DNA of 64,000 nucleotides from contig JAGASR010000028.1 in NCBI GenBank assembly GCA_017621705.1, positions 62,001 through 126,000 of the forward strand, given 5' to 3'. Under the pieces are notes generated by a model. That model worked only from the letters and a program-made list of their open reading frames with translations, was not told the origin of the DNA and did not search any database. Each line of letters begins with the position of its first letter. Position 1 is the first letter of the stretch. The stretch is from Clostridia bacterium (GTDB lineage: Bacteria; Bacillota; Clostridia; Oscillospirales; UBA644). Position numbers and translations under genes: made by a program. Positions 40,032 to 47,777 of this stretch are shown piece after piece.

Positions 40032-41162
40032 CTACCCTATCAATTCCCAATAAATATCAGAAAAGACACCGTCATGAGGGACTGTTATCTTGATAATATA
40101 CGAGCGTAATTCATCAAAATTAACACCGAGATTTTTCATATCGGGAATAAACATTGCGTCACAGTCGTATTCTTCCCCGTTTAAATCCTCGGGATGAACT
40201 CCGTTTCCGTACGCAGGATAATAGATGTATTCGTCTTCAATATCAGCGAAAACGGCAGGGATCTCTTCGATATATTCACCCATGAACCACTCAGAAAATT
40301 CTTGTACCGTACCCTTTTTATAATGGTCGTATTTAAAAGACGGATATTCGGCTTTAAGCTCATTATATTTTGTTTCGGATATCAATAACGGAGCGAAGTA
40401 TCTGACATTATAATCTTCTGACGACAGCTGAGGATTTGAAAAGAGCGATATTTCCTGAAATACGACATATATTTCAGTAGCATCATCGGTTTGAGTGTAA
40501 TATTCACCGTATTCAAACTCCCCGGACAGAGGATTATACCAATAATAATTAAAATATCCGTGGGATTCATAGACTTCTGACGCCCATTTGATTCCGTAAT
40601 CGACCCACTCTGCCCAATCGGGTGAAGACCTGAATCCTGCATTTCCAATAACATATGCAATATTGTTGGGAGTAGGATTTCCTCTGAAACGCGGCTTATA
40701 ATCTTCTCCTGTATGGAATGCATCGAAAGTACGGTATTCCGGTTTGCAATCAGGTATCCTGGGATATTGCTTGGGAAGTATTGATCGCCATGCACTGGGG
40801 AACATAACTTCAATTTTCAAAATATATTTCAACGAAATATTCAAATATTGATTATAGTATCTATTAGTAATACCGGAAGTACAACTTGCTTTGATTTTAT
40901 CCTCTCCGCAGGTTATATATAAACCATCTCCGATCTCATACATACTGCCGCCTTCATAAACATATGTGCCGTCTTCTTGAAGGACATATTCACCGGGCTC
41001 AACGACAGTTTCGAAAGAACCAAGTTCCGTCAACCCATCAACAGACGAAAAATATTCGGCAAGTTCTTCATAAGTAAAGCCTTTCATTTTCTTTCCGCTT
41101 TCGCAGGAGGAAAGAAAGACAAATAAAAAAATAAACAAGAAAACAATTACGGTTTTTTTCAT
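40032..41162 (-). CDS. Lipoprotein, tandem paralogue 1, unknown
   Basis: 376 residues. Lipoprotein signal with SSC (Cys20), then KKMKGFTYEELAEYFSSVDGL. The body matches the downstream paralogue apart from an extra segment at about 45-95 (EPGEYVLQEDGTYVYEGGS). It ends in SDIYWELIG, as the neighbour does (EDIYWELIG). AAGGAA precedes the ATG. The tandem copy and a shared terminator show one operon. No recognised domain. The pair may mark a clade-specific surface protein family. Confidence 0.82.
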   Translation of the reverse strand: MKKTVIVFLFIFLFVFLSSCESGKKMKGFTYEELAEYFSSVDGLTELGSFETVVEPGEYVLQEDGTYVYEGGSMYEIGDGLYITCGEDKIKASCTSGITNRYYNQYLNISLKYILKIEVMFPSAWRSILPKQYPRIPDCKPEYRTFDAFHTGEDYKPRFRGNPTPNNIAYVIGNAGFRSSPDWAEWVDYGIKWASEVYESHGYFNYYWYNPLSGEFEYGEYYTQTDDATEIYVVFQEISLFSNPQLSSEDYNVRYFAPLLISETKYNELKAEYPSFKYDHYKKGTVQEFSEWFMGEYIEEIPAVFADIEDEYIYYPAYGNGVHPEDLNGEEYDCDAMFIPDMKNLGVNFDELRSYIIKITVPHDGVFSDIYWELIG

Positions 41163-41266
41163 TTACGGTCATTCCTTCCCCAATTCAAATTGTAATATTC
41201 AGGTCATATATATTTTACCATAAAGATACCGCATTGTCAATATAAGTTACGATTAAGAAGTATAAG

Positions 41267-41296
41267 AAAGCACGTACCATATAAAGTACGTGCTTT
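41267..41296 (-). terminator. Terminator after the MaoC gene
   Basis: AAAGCACGTAC / GTACGTGCTTT stem with an 8-base loop, followed by T-rich minus-strand sequence; the gene stops at 41300. Confidence 0.85.
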
Positions 41297-41299
41297 AAA

Positions 41300-41728
41300 T
41301 TATCTTCTTTTTTTGACTACTGCCTCAACAACGGCAGAGAGAACTTTTTCATCTTTTTGGTTGAAAGCATTGATCGTAAGTTCGACTATTCCGTTTTTCT
41401 CGTTACGATCTGTAAGGGCGGTTACGACTGCTTTCGATGTAAGAACATCATCCGCAAAAACAGGTTTGAACCATTCGATCTTTGTTGATTTTCCGGCAAG
41501 AAGTTCTTCTCCGAAAAGATCGACCTCTAGATACTTTGCCCAGACTGACATAAAAGACATGACCCCAGGTGCAATAAGTTTTCCGAAATGAGTTGATTTG
41601 GCGTATTCTTCATCGGTGTGAATAGGAATATTATCATATTTTACTGCGAAATCGATCATTCGTTCTTTATCGATCGTTGCAGGAGAGATCTCGATTTCTG
41701 TACCTAGTTTAATATCGTTAAAATACAT
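41300..41728 (-). CDS. MaoC-like (R)-specific enoyl hydratase
   Basis: 142 residues, single hot-dog fold. The hydratase-2 motif is present in the order YDNIPIHTDEEYAKSTHFGKLIAPGVMSFMSV, where Asp and His are the catalytic pair. PVFADDVLTSKAVV and NAFNQKDEKVL end the fold. MaoC proteins hydrate trans-2-enoyl-CoA or related thioesters. AGAGG precedes the ATG. It is a lone gene with its own terminator; the substrate is unknown. Confidence 0.9.
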   Translation of the reverse strand: MYFNDIKLGTEIEISPATIDKERMIDFAVKYDNIPIHTDEEYAKSTHFGKLIAPGVMSFMSVWAKYLEVDLFGEELLAGKSTKIEWFKPVFADDVLTSKAVVTALTDRNEKNGIVELTINAFNQKDEKVLSAVVEAVVKKRR

Positions 41729-41770
41729 GCTGAATACCTCTTTTGATGTTTTGGGGTTTTATGCAATCCC

Positions 41771-41995
41771 CTATTTTATATTCTTTGTCAGACAATAAAA
41801 AGCGCTGATTGCAATAGATGCGACGCCCGCGGCAGAAAAAATGAGTTCTTTTGCATATATGAGATATGTATAACCACCGCAGGATTCATATCTGCAGATC
41901 AAGGAAAGTGCGATAAATAAACTTATAAGGACAATAACGCAACAGAAACGGAGAAAGAAGATCGGAAAGTTTTTGGATAATATAAATTTTTTCAT
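41771..41995 (-). CDS. Small two-helix membrane protein
   Basis: 74 residues with two hydrophobic helices (about 10-35 and 48-68) around a Cys/Tyr-rich loop (RYESCGGYTYL). ACGGAGGTC gives a strong ribosome site 8 bases before the ATG, and a sigma-A promoter lies 23 bases above the start, so it is a real gene despite its size. No family recognised. It lies between the MaoC gene and the divergent symporter. Confidence 0.75.
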   Translation of the reverse strand: MKKFILSKNFPIFFLRFCCVIVLISLFIALSLICRYESCGGYTYLIYAKELIFSAAGVASIAISAFYCLTKNIK

Positions 41996-42017
41996 AAACG
42001 ACCTCCGTTATGCTTAT

Positions 42018-42046
42018 ATAATACCACAAAAACAGAAGATTTTCAA
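42018..42046 (-). promoter_or_regulatory. Promoter of the small membrane protein
   Basis: Minus-strand TTGAAA (42046-42041), 17-base spacer, TATTAT (42023-42018). Confidence 0.75.
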
Positions 42047-42086
42047 GTATCGGAATTTTCCAACTGACGGCGCATATCAATTTAAT

Positions 42087-43379
42087 ATGGATAATTTATT
42101 TTTAATTTCGAACGTTTTTAACGATGCGGCGGCAGTGCTGCTTTTCGGATCGGGGCTTTATTTCACTTTCAGATTCGGTTTTTTCCAATTTAAGGGATTG
42201 GGGGAAATTTTCTCAAAGACCGTTGGCGGAATGATCGGCAAAAACAAAGACAAGACTGCATTTCGTCTTTTCAGTACGTCTCTTGCGGGTGCCGCAGGGG
42301 TCGGGAATATAACCGGAGTGGCAACCGCTATAGCAATGGGTGGTCCCGGCGCGGTCTTCTGGATGTGGGTTGCGGCATTTCTAGGAATGGCGACAAAATA
42401 TGCGGAAACAAGATTTGCCGTAATTTACAGACAAAGAAAAAACGGCTATAATTCAAGCCCGATGGAATATATTTTCAAGGGCACAAAGAATGCTGTATTG
42501 CCGTTTATTTTCGCATTTTTCGGGATTATTGTCTCATTCTTAATGGGAAACCTCATTCAAAGCAGAGCCGCTTGTGAGGCGATTTATGAAGCGACAGAAA
42601 CATCTCAATCGATAAGCGGTCCGCTGATGTGTATTGTTATCACGATCGTAATTTTCGGCGGTTTCAAACGGATCGGGAAATTCACGGAAAAAGCCGTACC
42701 TATAATGACGGGACTATACACGGTTATGTGCGCCGTTGTTATTATAATCTACAGAGAAAATATTATATCTTCCGTTTTCGATATTTTTATTTACGCATTC
42801 AAGCCAATGTCTGCATTCGGAGGATTTACGGGAGCAAGCATTTCTGCGGCTGTAAGATGCGGTGTTTCAAAAGGTATATTTTCGAACGAAGCAGGACTCG
42901 GAAGCGCAGGCCTTGCATACGGCAATACAGAAAGCAGTAATCCCGACGACCATGCCCTGTGGGGTGCATTCGATGTCTTTGCGGATACGATCATTATTTC
43001 GTCTTTTTCGGCTTTTGCAATACTGACATCGGACATATGGAAAGAAAACGGTAGTATTATTTCCGTATTTGACAAAACGATGGGAAGTATCGGCGGAGCT
43101 TTGGGAGCGGTATGTATCGTATTATTTGCCGTTGCTTCAATAATAACTTGGGAATACTACGGTGAAGCATGTTTTGCATATATGACAAACGGAAAAGCGA
43201 TAAACTTATTTCGTACTGTTTTTGCAGGTTTAGTACTTGTAGGAGCGATGATTGATTCCCGTATATTATGGCCGATCGCAGAGATCGCAAATACGTTGAT
43301 GATGGGAGTCAATATGTCGGCCGTTCTGATTTTAGATGTAAAAACAAAAAGAAACATTCCGCCAAAGACGAATCAGTAA
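42087..43379 (+). CDS. Alanine/glycine:cation symporter (AGCS)
   Basis: Start at 42087 (MDNLFLISNVFND) is chosen by family alignment; the frame is open further up, but that part is not like the family, and no good ribosome site is visible. 430 residues with about eleven helices. AGCS signatures: SLAGAAGVGNITGVATAIAMGGPGAVFWMW, AETRFAVIYR, and GVSKGIFSNEAGLGSAG. It imports alanine or glycine with Na+. It is divergent from the small membrane protein; the upstream 90 bases overlap that gene's promoter. Confidence 0.9.
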   Translation: MDNLFLISNVFNDAAAVLLFGSGLYFTFRFGFFQFKGLGEIFSKTVGGMIGKNKDKTAFRLFSTSLAGAAGVGNITGVATAIAMGGPGAVFWMWVAAFLGMATKYAETRFAVIYRQRKNGYNSSPMEYIFKGTKNAVLPFIFAFFGIIVSFLMGNLIQSRAACEAIYEATETSQSISGPLMCIVITIVIFGGFKRIGKFTEKAVPIMTGLYTVMCAVVIIIYRENIISSVFDIFIYAFKPMSAFGGFTGASISAAVRCGVSKGIFSNEAGLGSAGLAYGNTESSNPDDHALWGAFDVFADTIIISSFSAFAILTSDIWKENGSIISVFDKTMGSIGGALGAVCIVLFAVASIITWEYYGEACFAYMTNGKAINLFRTVFAGLVLVGAMIDSRILWPIAEIANTLMMGVNMSAVLILDVKTKRNIPPKTNQ

Positions 43380-43409
43380 ATCTCTGGCGGAACGTTTCTC
43401 AAAAAAACG
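43351..43409 (-). terminator. Terminator between the symporter and yabR
   Basis: GAAACaTTCCGCCA and TGGCGGAAcGTTTC are inverted arms around a 20-base gap, followed on the minus strand by TTTCTTTTTG. It partly overlaps the 3' end of the symporter gene. Confidence 0.65.
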
Positions 43410-43419
43410 AAAGGAGTAA

Positions 43420-43794
43420 TTATTTTCTTCTTTTAGCGTAATCGGAGCGACGGTTTTCTTTGCTCATACGGTAATCAGCAAATTTATCGTCACTTTCCTG
43501 CTTGAATTTCGAGAGCATATCCTCGAATGAGACAGGCTTCTTCTCCGGAACTTTTTCGGGCTCGACAGCCTTTTTGATAGAAAGGTTAATTCTGCCCTTT
43601 TCATCAATACCGATAACTTTTACACGAACTTCGTTGCCCTCTGTCAGATGATCATGAATATCATTGACATAATTGTTCGATACCTCAGAGATATGAACCA
43701 TGCCGCTTTTACCTTCCGGAAGCTGAACAAAAGCACCGAATTTGGAAAGGCCGGTTACCTTTCCGTCGTATATCTTTCCGACCTCAATGGCCAT
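43420..43794 (-). CDS. yabR: S1 RNA-binding domain protein YabR type
   Basis: 124 residues. The N-terminal 70 residues are one S1 domain (VGKIYDGKVTGLSKFGAFVQLPEGKSGMVHISEVS, EGNEVRVKVIGIDEKGRINLSIKKA). The tail is basic and charged. B. subtilis YabR and relatives (CvfD) act at the ribosome or on RNA under stress. It is last in the conserved flippase-HU-rqcP-yabP-yabQ-divIC-yabR order, 23 bases behind divIC. Confidence 0.92.
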   Translation of the reverse strand: MAIEVGKIYDGKVTGLSKFGAFVQLPEGKSGMVHISEVSNNYVNDIHDHLTEGNEVRVKVIGIDEKGRINLSIKKAVEPEKVPEKKPVSFEDMLSKFKQESDDKFADYRMSKENRRSDYAKRRK

Positions 43795-43817
43795 TATACG
43801 AATTATCCCCCTAAATA

Positions 43818-44093
43818 TCAGTTTCCTGATATGTCTTTATATATTTTCTCGTCATTTCTGCCATAACCGAGGTTGTCCTCAGCTATGCTCTGATAGAAGT
43901 CTTCCTCATTTTCGATAGCAAGAAGATCTTCCATTTCGCTGTTACGGAGCAACTGTTCCTTTATCTGCTCGGAGATAACTGCGATCTCACGCTCTTTTTC
44001 AGCTATATCAAGCCTCATAAAGATCAGACTGATGACAGACACTGCCGCTATAACAAACAGCATAAATTTAATCAAAGCGCTTGTTTTCGACAT
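43818..44093 (-). CDS. divIC: Septum formation initiator DivIC/FtsL-like
   Basis: 91 residues: a short inside end, one membrane helix (about 8-28), then a coiled coil (LDIAEKEREIAVISEQIKEQLLRNSEME) and NEEDFYQSIAEDNLGYGRNDEKIY, the usual DivIC end. It joins FtsL and DivIB in the division ring. Position between yabQ and yabR is that of divIC in other Firmicutes. Confidence 0.92.
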   Translation of the reverse strand: MSKTSALIKFMLFVIAAVSVISLIFMRLDIAEKEREIAVISEQIKEQLLRNSEMEDLLAIENEEDFYQSIAEDNLGYGRNDEKIYKDISGN

Positions 44094-44144
44094 ACTTCTC
44101 CCATCTCCGCAACTTATTTAATATATTATAGCACAATCCGTCCA

Positions 44145-44486
44145 TTATTTCAAGTCTTTCCGACATTTTTTTCTGAATTTTTCCGTACATTTTCTGACAA
44201 TAAACGAGATAAACCGACCAAACGTCAAAAAGAACAGGATCCAACCGAGGCAAACGGATGCGATTACGTATATGCGTATCTCTCCGTTATTTGCAACAAA
44301 GATAAAAACCACGGTCGCAATAGCCGTTATCAGAAAATATAAAAGATCAAAAATGAAAGCGGAGATAGGATAAGCGAGAAAAATATTCCGTACAATCCGG
44401 AAAACACAATAAACGGCGGAAAGAGTTCCGCCGAAAAGAAGGGATAACCAAAAGAGCGTTTGCTGAGAAAGTAACGTAAAGCCCAT
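44145..44486 (-). CDS. yabQ: Spore cortex biosynthesis protein YabQ
   Basis: 113 residues with four hydrophobic helices: SQQTLFWLSLLFGGTLSAVYCVFR at the start is the YabQ mark, and a basic tail (KCTEKFRKKCRK) ends it. YabQ sits in the outer forespore membrane and is needed for the cortex. The yabP stop is 3 bases before its ATG. Confidence 0.88.
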   Translation of the reverse strand: MGFTLLSQQTLFWLSLLFGGTLSAVYCVFRIVRNIFLAYPISAFIFDLLYFLITAIATVVFIFVANNGEIRIYVIASVCLGWILFFLTFGRFISFIVRKCTEKFRKKCRKDLK

Positions 44487-44489
44487 AAT

Positions 44490-44771
44490 TCACCCGAAAA
44501 GTTTAGAAGCGAGGCTCTCATTTTTGCCCCTACCCGAATTTGAATACTCCAAAGAATTGATATGTCCTTCTATGCGAAGAGATCTGTCGGGATTATCAAG
44601 GTCAAGAGATAGGACTTTAAGACCGGAGCCTTTGACCGTGAGTTTCCCGTGATCTGTTCTTGCAACAACAACGGATTCATCGAATTTTTCGACTTCGGAC
44701 ACACCTGTAAGATCGACGAACGCACGATCTTTCATTGAAACGCTGTGAGAAAATAACTGTTCGTTCTGCAT
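44490..44771 (-). CDS. yabP: Sporulation protein YabP
   Basis: 93 residues of the YabP/YqfC fold: DRAFVDLTGVSEVEKFDESVVVARTDHGKLTVKGSGLKVLSLDLDNPDRSLRIEGHINSLEY. It is followed at once by yabQ. The family is found only in spore formers and is expressed in the mother cell. A strong terminator-like hairpin separates it from rqcP upstream, so a separate sporulation promoter is likely, though none could be placed with confidence. Confidence 0.9.
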   Translation of the reverse strand: MQNEQLFSHSVSMKDRAFVDLTGVSEVEKFDESVVVARTDHGKLTVKGSGLKVLSLDLDNPDRSLRIEGHINSLEYSNSGRGKNESLASKLFG

Positions 44772-44789
44772 ATGATACCTCTGAAATAA

Positions 44790-44826
44790 AATAAAAAATA
44801 ACTCTGCATATAAAATATATGCAGAG
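44790..44826 (-). terminator. Terminator between rqcP and yabP
   Basis: CTCTGCATATA / TATATGCAGAG (44802-44826) with a three-base loop, followed on the minus strand by TTATTTTTTATTTT. Confidence 0.82.
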
Positions 44827-44848
44827 CATTTTCGGTTTATTACTATTT

Positions 44849-45094
44849 TTATTCAGACAGAGCGCGATACATGGATGCGGCTGTGTCTTTAGAAGCGTGT
44901 TCCGAAAGAGAAAGTACTTCGAATTTGGAGACTTTTCCGCCGAGGGAAAGCTCAATAATATCTCCGACTTTAAGCTCGTAGGCGGGCTTAGCCGTTTTTC
45001 CGTTAACACTTACACGGGAACCTGAACATGCCTCATTGGCAACAGTACGCCTTTTAATAAGGCGAGAAACCTTTAAAAACTTATCGAGACGCAC
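44849..45094 (-). CDS. rqcP: S4-domain RNA-binding protein RqcP (YabO)
   Basis: 81 residues, one S4 domain: MRLDKFLKVSRLIKRRTVANEACSGSRVSVNGKTAKPAYELKVGDIIEL. RqcP (YabO/Hsp15-like) assists alanine tailing of stalled nascent chains with RqcH. It lies 6 bases behind HU and before the internal terminator. Confidence 0.93.
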   Translation of the reverse strand: MRLDKFLKVSRLIKRRTVANEACSGSRVSVNGKTAKPAYELKVGDIIELSLGGKVSKFEVLSLSEHASKDTAASMYRALSE

Positions 45095-45100
45095 TTTGAA

Positions 45101-45376
45101 TTATTTGATTTCTTCGCGAAGAACTTTGCCTGCTTTGAAAACGGGAACTTTAGTTGCAGGAATAGCGATCTTCTCATCGGGTTTCTGGGGATTTCTGCCT
45201 TCTCTTGCAGCTCTTTCACGAACTTCGAAGCAACCGAAGCCAACGAGCTGAACTTTATCACCTGCTTTGAGAGCATCGGAAATGCTGTCAATAAAAGCAT
45301 CGATAACCTTAGCAGTCTCTTTCTTGGAAAGACCTACCTTTTCAGCAACTTCAGAAACTATAACGTTCTTATTCAT
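45101..45376 (-). CDS. hup: HU-type DNA-binding protein
   Basis: 91 residues. HU landmarks: KNVIVSEVAEKVGLSKKETAKVIDAFIDSI, GDKVQLVGFGCFEVRERAAREGRNPQK (arm with the conserved RNPQ) and FKAGKVLREEI. HU bends and packs DNA. A good ribosome site (AGG 7 bases upstream) is present. Between the flippase and rqcP it takes the place that hup or mazG hold in other members of this cluster. Confidence 0.96.
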   Translation of the reverse strand: MNKNVIVSEVAEKVGLSKKETAKVIDAFIDSISDALKAGDKVQLVGFGCFEVRERAAREGRNPQKPDEKIAIPATKVPVFKAGKVLREEIK

Positions 45377-45444
45377 TTTGTACCTCCGAATATTTATCTA
45401 TATATTTTTACTAAATTATATTTTACACTATTTTACCGTATTTT

Positions 45445-47028
45445 TCAAGCTCTTTTTCGCTTTTTCAGCAAAATAGATTTAATTTCATTAAAACTGACTA
45501 ATTTGATAATAATCAAAAATATCAAATATACCAATATTGCACATAAAATTGCGGGGAAAAGTGCGATCTTTTCGGGTAAAAACGCGTCAAATGCGAACAT
45601 AAATGCTTTTGCCGAAATCCAGCAAACAGCGCCCGAAACAAGAGGTTTGACAAAAACATCGATCCAGTTGGGCAGGAAACCGAGATGCTTATATACAAAA
45701 ATGATATTCATGATAAGCATGATCGGATACGCAATATTCGTAGCGATCGGCGCACCGAGAACATTTATCGACGGAACACTTACAAGGATCAATGTACTTA
45801 CAGTCTTAATAGCGGCACCTACAGCGACTGAGATTACAGGCAGATATGATTTACCGACAGACTGAAGGATAGCCGAAAAGATATTCGTAAGTCCTACGGC
45901 AATAAGAGCAAACGATATGATCTGAAGAAGCGGCGTTGCGGAAGCGACACCTGCAGGGTCTCCGGGGAAAAAGAGATTAAGAACCTCTTCGGAAACTGCG
46001 TTAAGTCCGAATGCACTGCCGAAAGCAAGGATCGAAGAGTATTTCAACGCCTCATTCGATGTTTTAACAACTTTCTGCTGATCTTTTTTTGCGTATGCGG
46101 CAGCGATAGCGGGAATAAGGCTGATACCTATTGCCGTTATCAGGAACGACGGAAGGTTGAATATCGTAAGAGCCATATTTCCGTATGAGCCCCATAAAAG
46201 CTTTGCCTGCTCGATATCGAGATAACCTTTAAGACGGTTCATTACAACGAACGAGTCGACAAGACTCATAAGGTTGGCGGTTACAGAGCTTACAATCAGC
46301 GGAAGGGATATTATAAGAAAATCTTTTGTCAGCTTCCTTGTGGGAGTTTCGCTGTCATCAAGAAAACCCTTCACAGAAATACGGTAATTCTTACTGCGAA
46401 AAACATATCTGCAGATCATAAAGACCATCGCCGCAAGCGTACTAACGGAAACGCCCAGAACGGCACCGCCTACAACGATTTCGGACGGATATCCGAGATT
46501 ATGAAGCGCAAGAGCGATACCGTAACCTGCAAGAAGTTTAACTATGGCTTCTATAAGGTTGGAAAGAGCTGTGGGGGTCATATTTCTGTATCCCTGGAAA
46601 AATCCTTTAAATACAGAAACGACCGAAATACAAATGATCGCGGGCATTATAGCCGCAACTGACCAATACGCTTCGCGGCTGTTCATCCCCTCCGCAAGCG
46701 GCATCGCAAAAATAAAACCGACGATAGCCAGAATCGTTCCCAAAGAAACAAAAATGGCAGAAGCGATCTTCATTATCTTTGAAATATTTTTATATTTTTC
46801 AACAGCAAGGGAGCTTGAGACCATTGTTGCAATACCGGTCGGGAGACCTGAAGTTGCAATAGACAAAAGAAAAACATAAATGCTGTATGCCGAAGTAAAA
46901 TAACTCATGGCCGCGGCTCCGACGAGGTTTGTCAGAGGTATCTTAAATATCGCGCCGACGAGTTTGACAAGAAAGCCGGATACAGAAAGTATCAATGCTC
47001 CGTATGCGACACTTTGTTTTTTTGACAT
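45445..47028 (-). CDS. SpoVB/YabM-like lipid flippase (MOP superfamily)
   Basis: 527 residues, about 14 helices, of the oligosaccharidyl-lipid flippase family (MurJ/SpoVB). SGFLVKLVGAIFKIPLTNLVGAAAMSYFTSAYSIY at the start is the SpoVB/YabM form. Its ATG overlaps the TAA of the zinc-ribbon gene (TAATG). By gene order it answers to yabM, next to the yabO-yabR run. The likely role is to flip wall or cortex precursors bound to lipid. MurJ itself cannot be ruled out. Confidence 0.88.
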   Translation of the reverse strand: MSKKQSVAYGALILSVSGFLVKLVGAIFKIPLTNLVGAAAMSYFTSAYSIYVFLLSIATSGLPTGIATMVSSSLAVEKYKNISKIMKIASAIFVSLGTILAIVGFIFAMPLAEGMNSREAYWSVAAIMPAIICISVVSVFKGFFQGYRNMTPTALSNLIEAIVKLLAGYGIALALHNLGYPSEIVVGGAVLGVSVSTLAAMVFMICRYVFRSKNYRISVKGFLDDSETPTRKLTKDFLIISLPLIVSSVTANLMSLVDSFVVMNRLKGYLDIEQAKLLWGSYGNMALTIFNLPSFLITAIGISLIPAIAAAYAKKDQQKVVKTSNEALKYSSILAFGSAFGLNAVSEEVLNLFFPGDPAGVASATPLLQIISFALIAVGLTNIFSAILQSVGKSYLPVISVAVGAAIKTVSTLILVSVPSINVLGAPIATNIAYPIMLIMNIIFVYKHLGFLPNWIDVFVKPLVSGAVCWISAKAFMFAFDAFLPEKIALFPAILCAILVYLIFLIIIKLVSFNEIKSILLKKRKRA

Positions 47029-47405
47029 TAATTATCAGTCTCTTTCAGGCTTGCCGCACATTCAGAGCAGTATTTAGCCTTTTCGGGATTAAGAGTTCCG
47101 CATTTGGGGCACATTCTTGCTCCTTTAAGTTCGCAAAGTTCACGAGTAAGAAGTTTAATACGGTAATTTGCTCTGTCTATATCGGATTCAAGCATTTTAA
47201 TACGTGAATCTGCTTTGAGGTCACCGGATTTAATAAGATCATATGCAATCTTGCCGAGAGCTATGTATGCCTGTCTTGCCTGAAGCTTGGAATCCTGAAT
47301 CTTGAACTGTATCTTTGTACGCTCGATCATCTCAAGACTTTTCTGACAAGCAATATCTGTTATATCCTTACCTCTGTTAATAATTTCTTCTGTTTTTACG
47401 TTCAC
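47028..47405 (-). CDS. Zinc-ribbon coiled-coil protein
   Basis: GTG start at 47405 has AAAGGAG 9 bases upstream; a TTG at 47423 would overlap that site. 125 residues. A helical N-terminal part (EMIERTKIQFKIQDSKLQARQAYIALG, YDLIKSGDL) is followed by a zinc ribbon CPKCGTLNPEKAKYCSEC. The helix pair resembles heptad coiled coils. A promoter is seen at 47439-47467. Translation runs on into the flippase by a TAATG overlap. No family name recognised; many Clostridia carry such genes. Confidence 0.75.
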   Translation of the reverse strand: MNVKTEEIINRGKDITDIACQKSLEMIERTKIQFKIQDSKLQARQAYIALGKIAYDLIKSGDLKADSRIKMLESDIDRANYRIKLLTRELCELKGARMCPKCGTLNPEKAKYCSECAASLKETDN

Positions 47406-47438
47406 GGTAAAAACTCCTTTCAAAATCTTTGATTTACA

Positions 47439-47467
47439 TTATATTATATCACTAATATACAGAAATA
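47439..47467 (-). promoter_or_regulatory. Promoter of the zinc-ribbon/flippase operon
   Basis: Minus-strand TTGCTA, 17-base spacer, TATAAT, ending about 30 bases before the GTG start. It separates this operon from the small RNA upstream. Confidence 0.7.
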
Positions 47468-47496
47468 GCAATAGTTTTCTTTGTAAATTTTTTGGC

Positions 47497-47525
47497 AAAA
47501 AAAACGGACCGGCAATATCCGGTCC
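47497..47525 (-). terminator. Terminator of the small RNA
   Basis: GGACCGG / CCGGTCC stem with a six-base loop and eight T on the minus strand. Confidence 0.9.
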
Positions 47526-47609
47526 GGCGGACGAATCGGCTATCCGTAAAAGGCAGGATAAGTTTTCGGCGTCCAAAATAAATCGGGGTCAATGAAGGGA
47601 GTAAAACAT
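47497..47609 (-). ncRNA. Probable small structured RNA
   Basis: A stretch of about 113 bases between a consensus promoter and a strong terminator, without a credible reading frame. It can fold an outer stem GGACG (47574-47570) with CGTCC (47533-47529) and an inner stem TATCC (47560-47556) with GGATA (47545-47541). It ends in GGACCGG/CCGGTCC (47506-47525) plus eight T. The downstream gene has its own promoter, so a free RNA is more likely than a leader. Family not recognised; it does not show 6S, SRP or known riboswitch signatures that I could identify. Confidence 0.6.
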
Positions 47610-47615
47610 AAATAG

Positions 47616-47644
47616 ATTATAACCTTTTTCAATTCAAATGTAAA
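47616..47644 (-). promoter_or_regulatory. Promoter of the small RNA
   Basis: Minus-strand TTTACA (47644-47639), 17-base spacer, TATAAT (47621-47616). Confidence 0.82.
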
Positions 47645-47777
47645 GAGTTTTTGTGCCATATTCGTTCGACAAAGTTCTTCAAAACGACACATATAAAAAA
47701 GAAAAAAAAGGTATAATAAAAGAGATTGAAAAATACAGAGTAAATAAAAAATTTAAGGGAGCTTTCCTCTGAAAGCA

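Noticed and set aside
47589-47609. Six-codon leader peptide (MFYSLH) at the start of the small RNA
   Set aside because: The ATG would be at the very 5' end without a ribosome site, and no attenuated gene follows directly.
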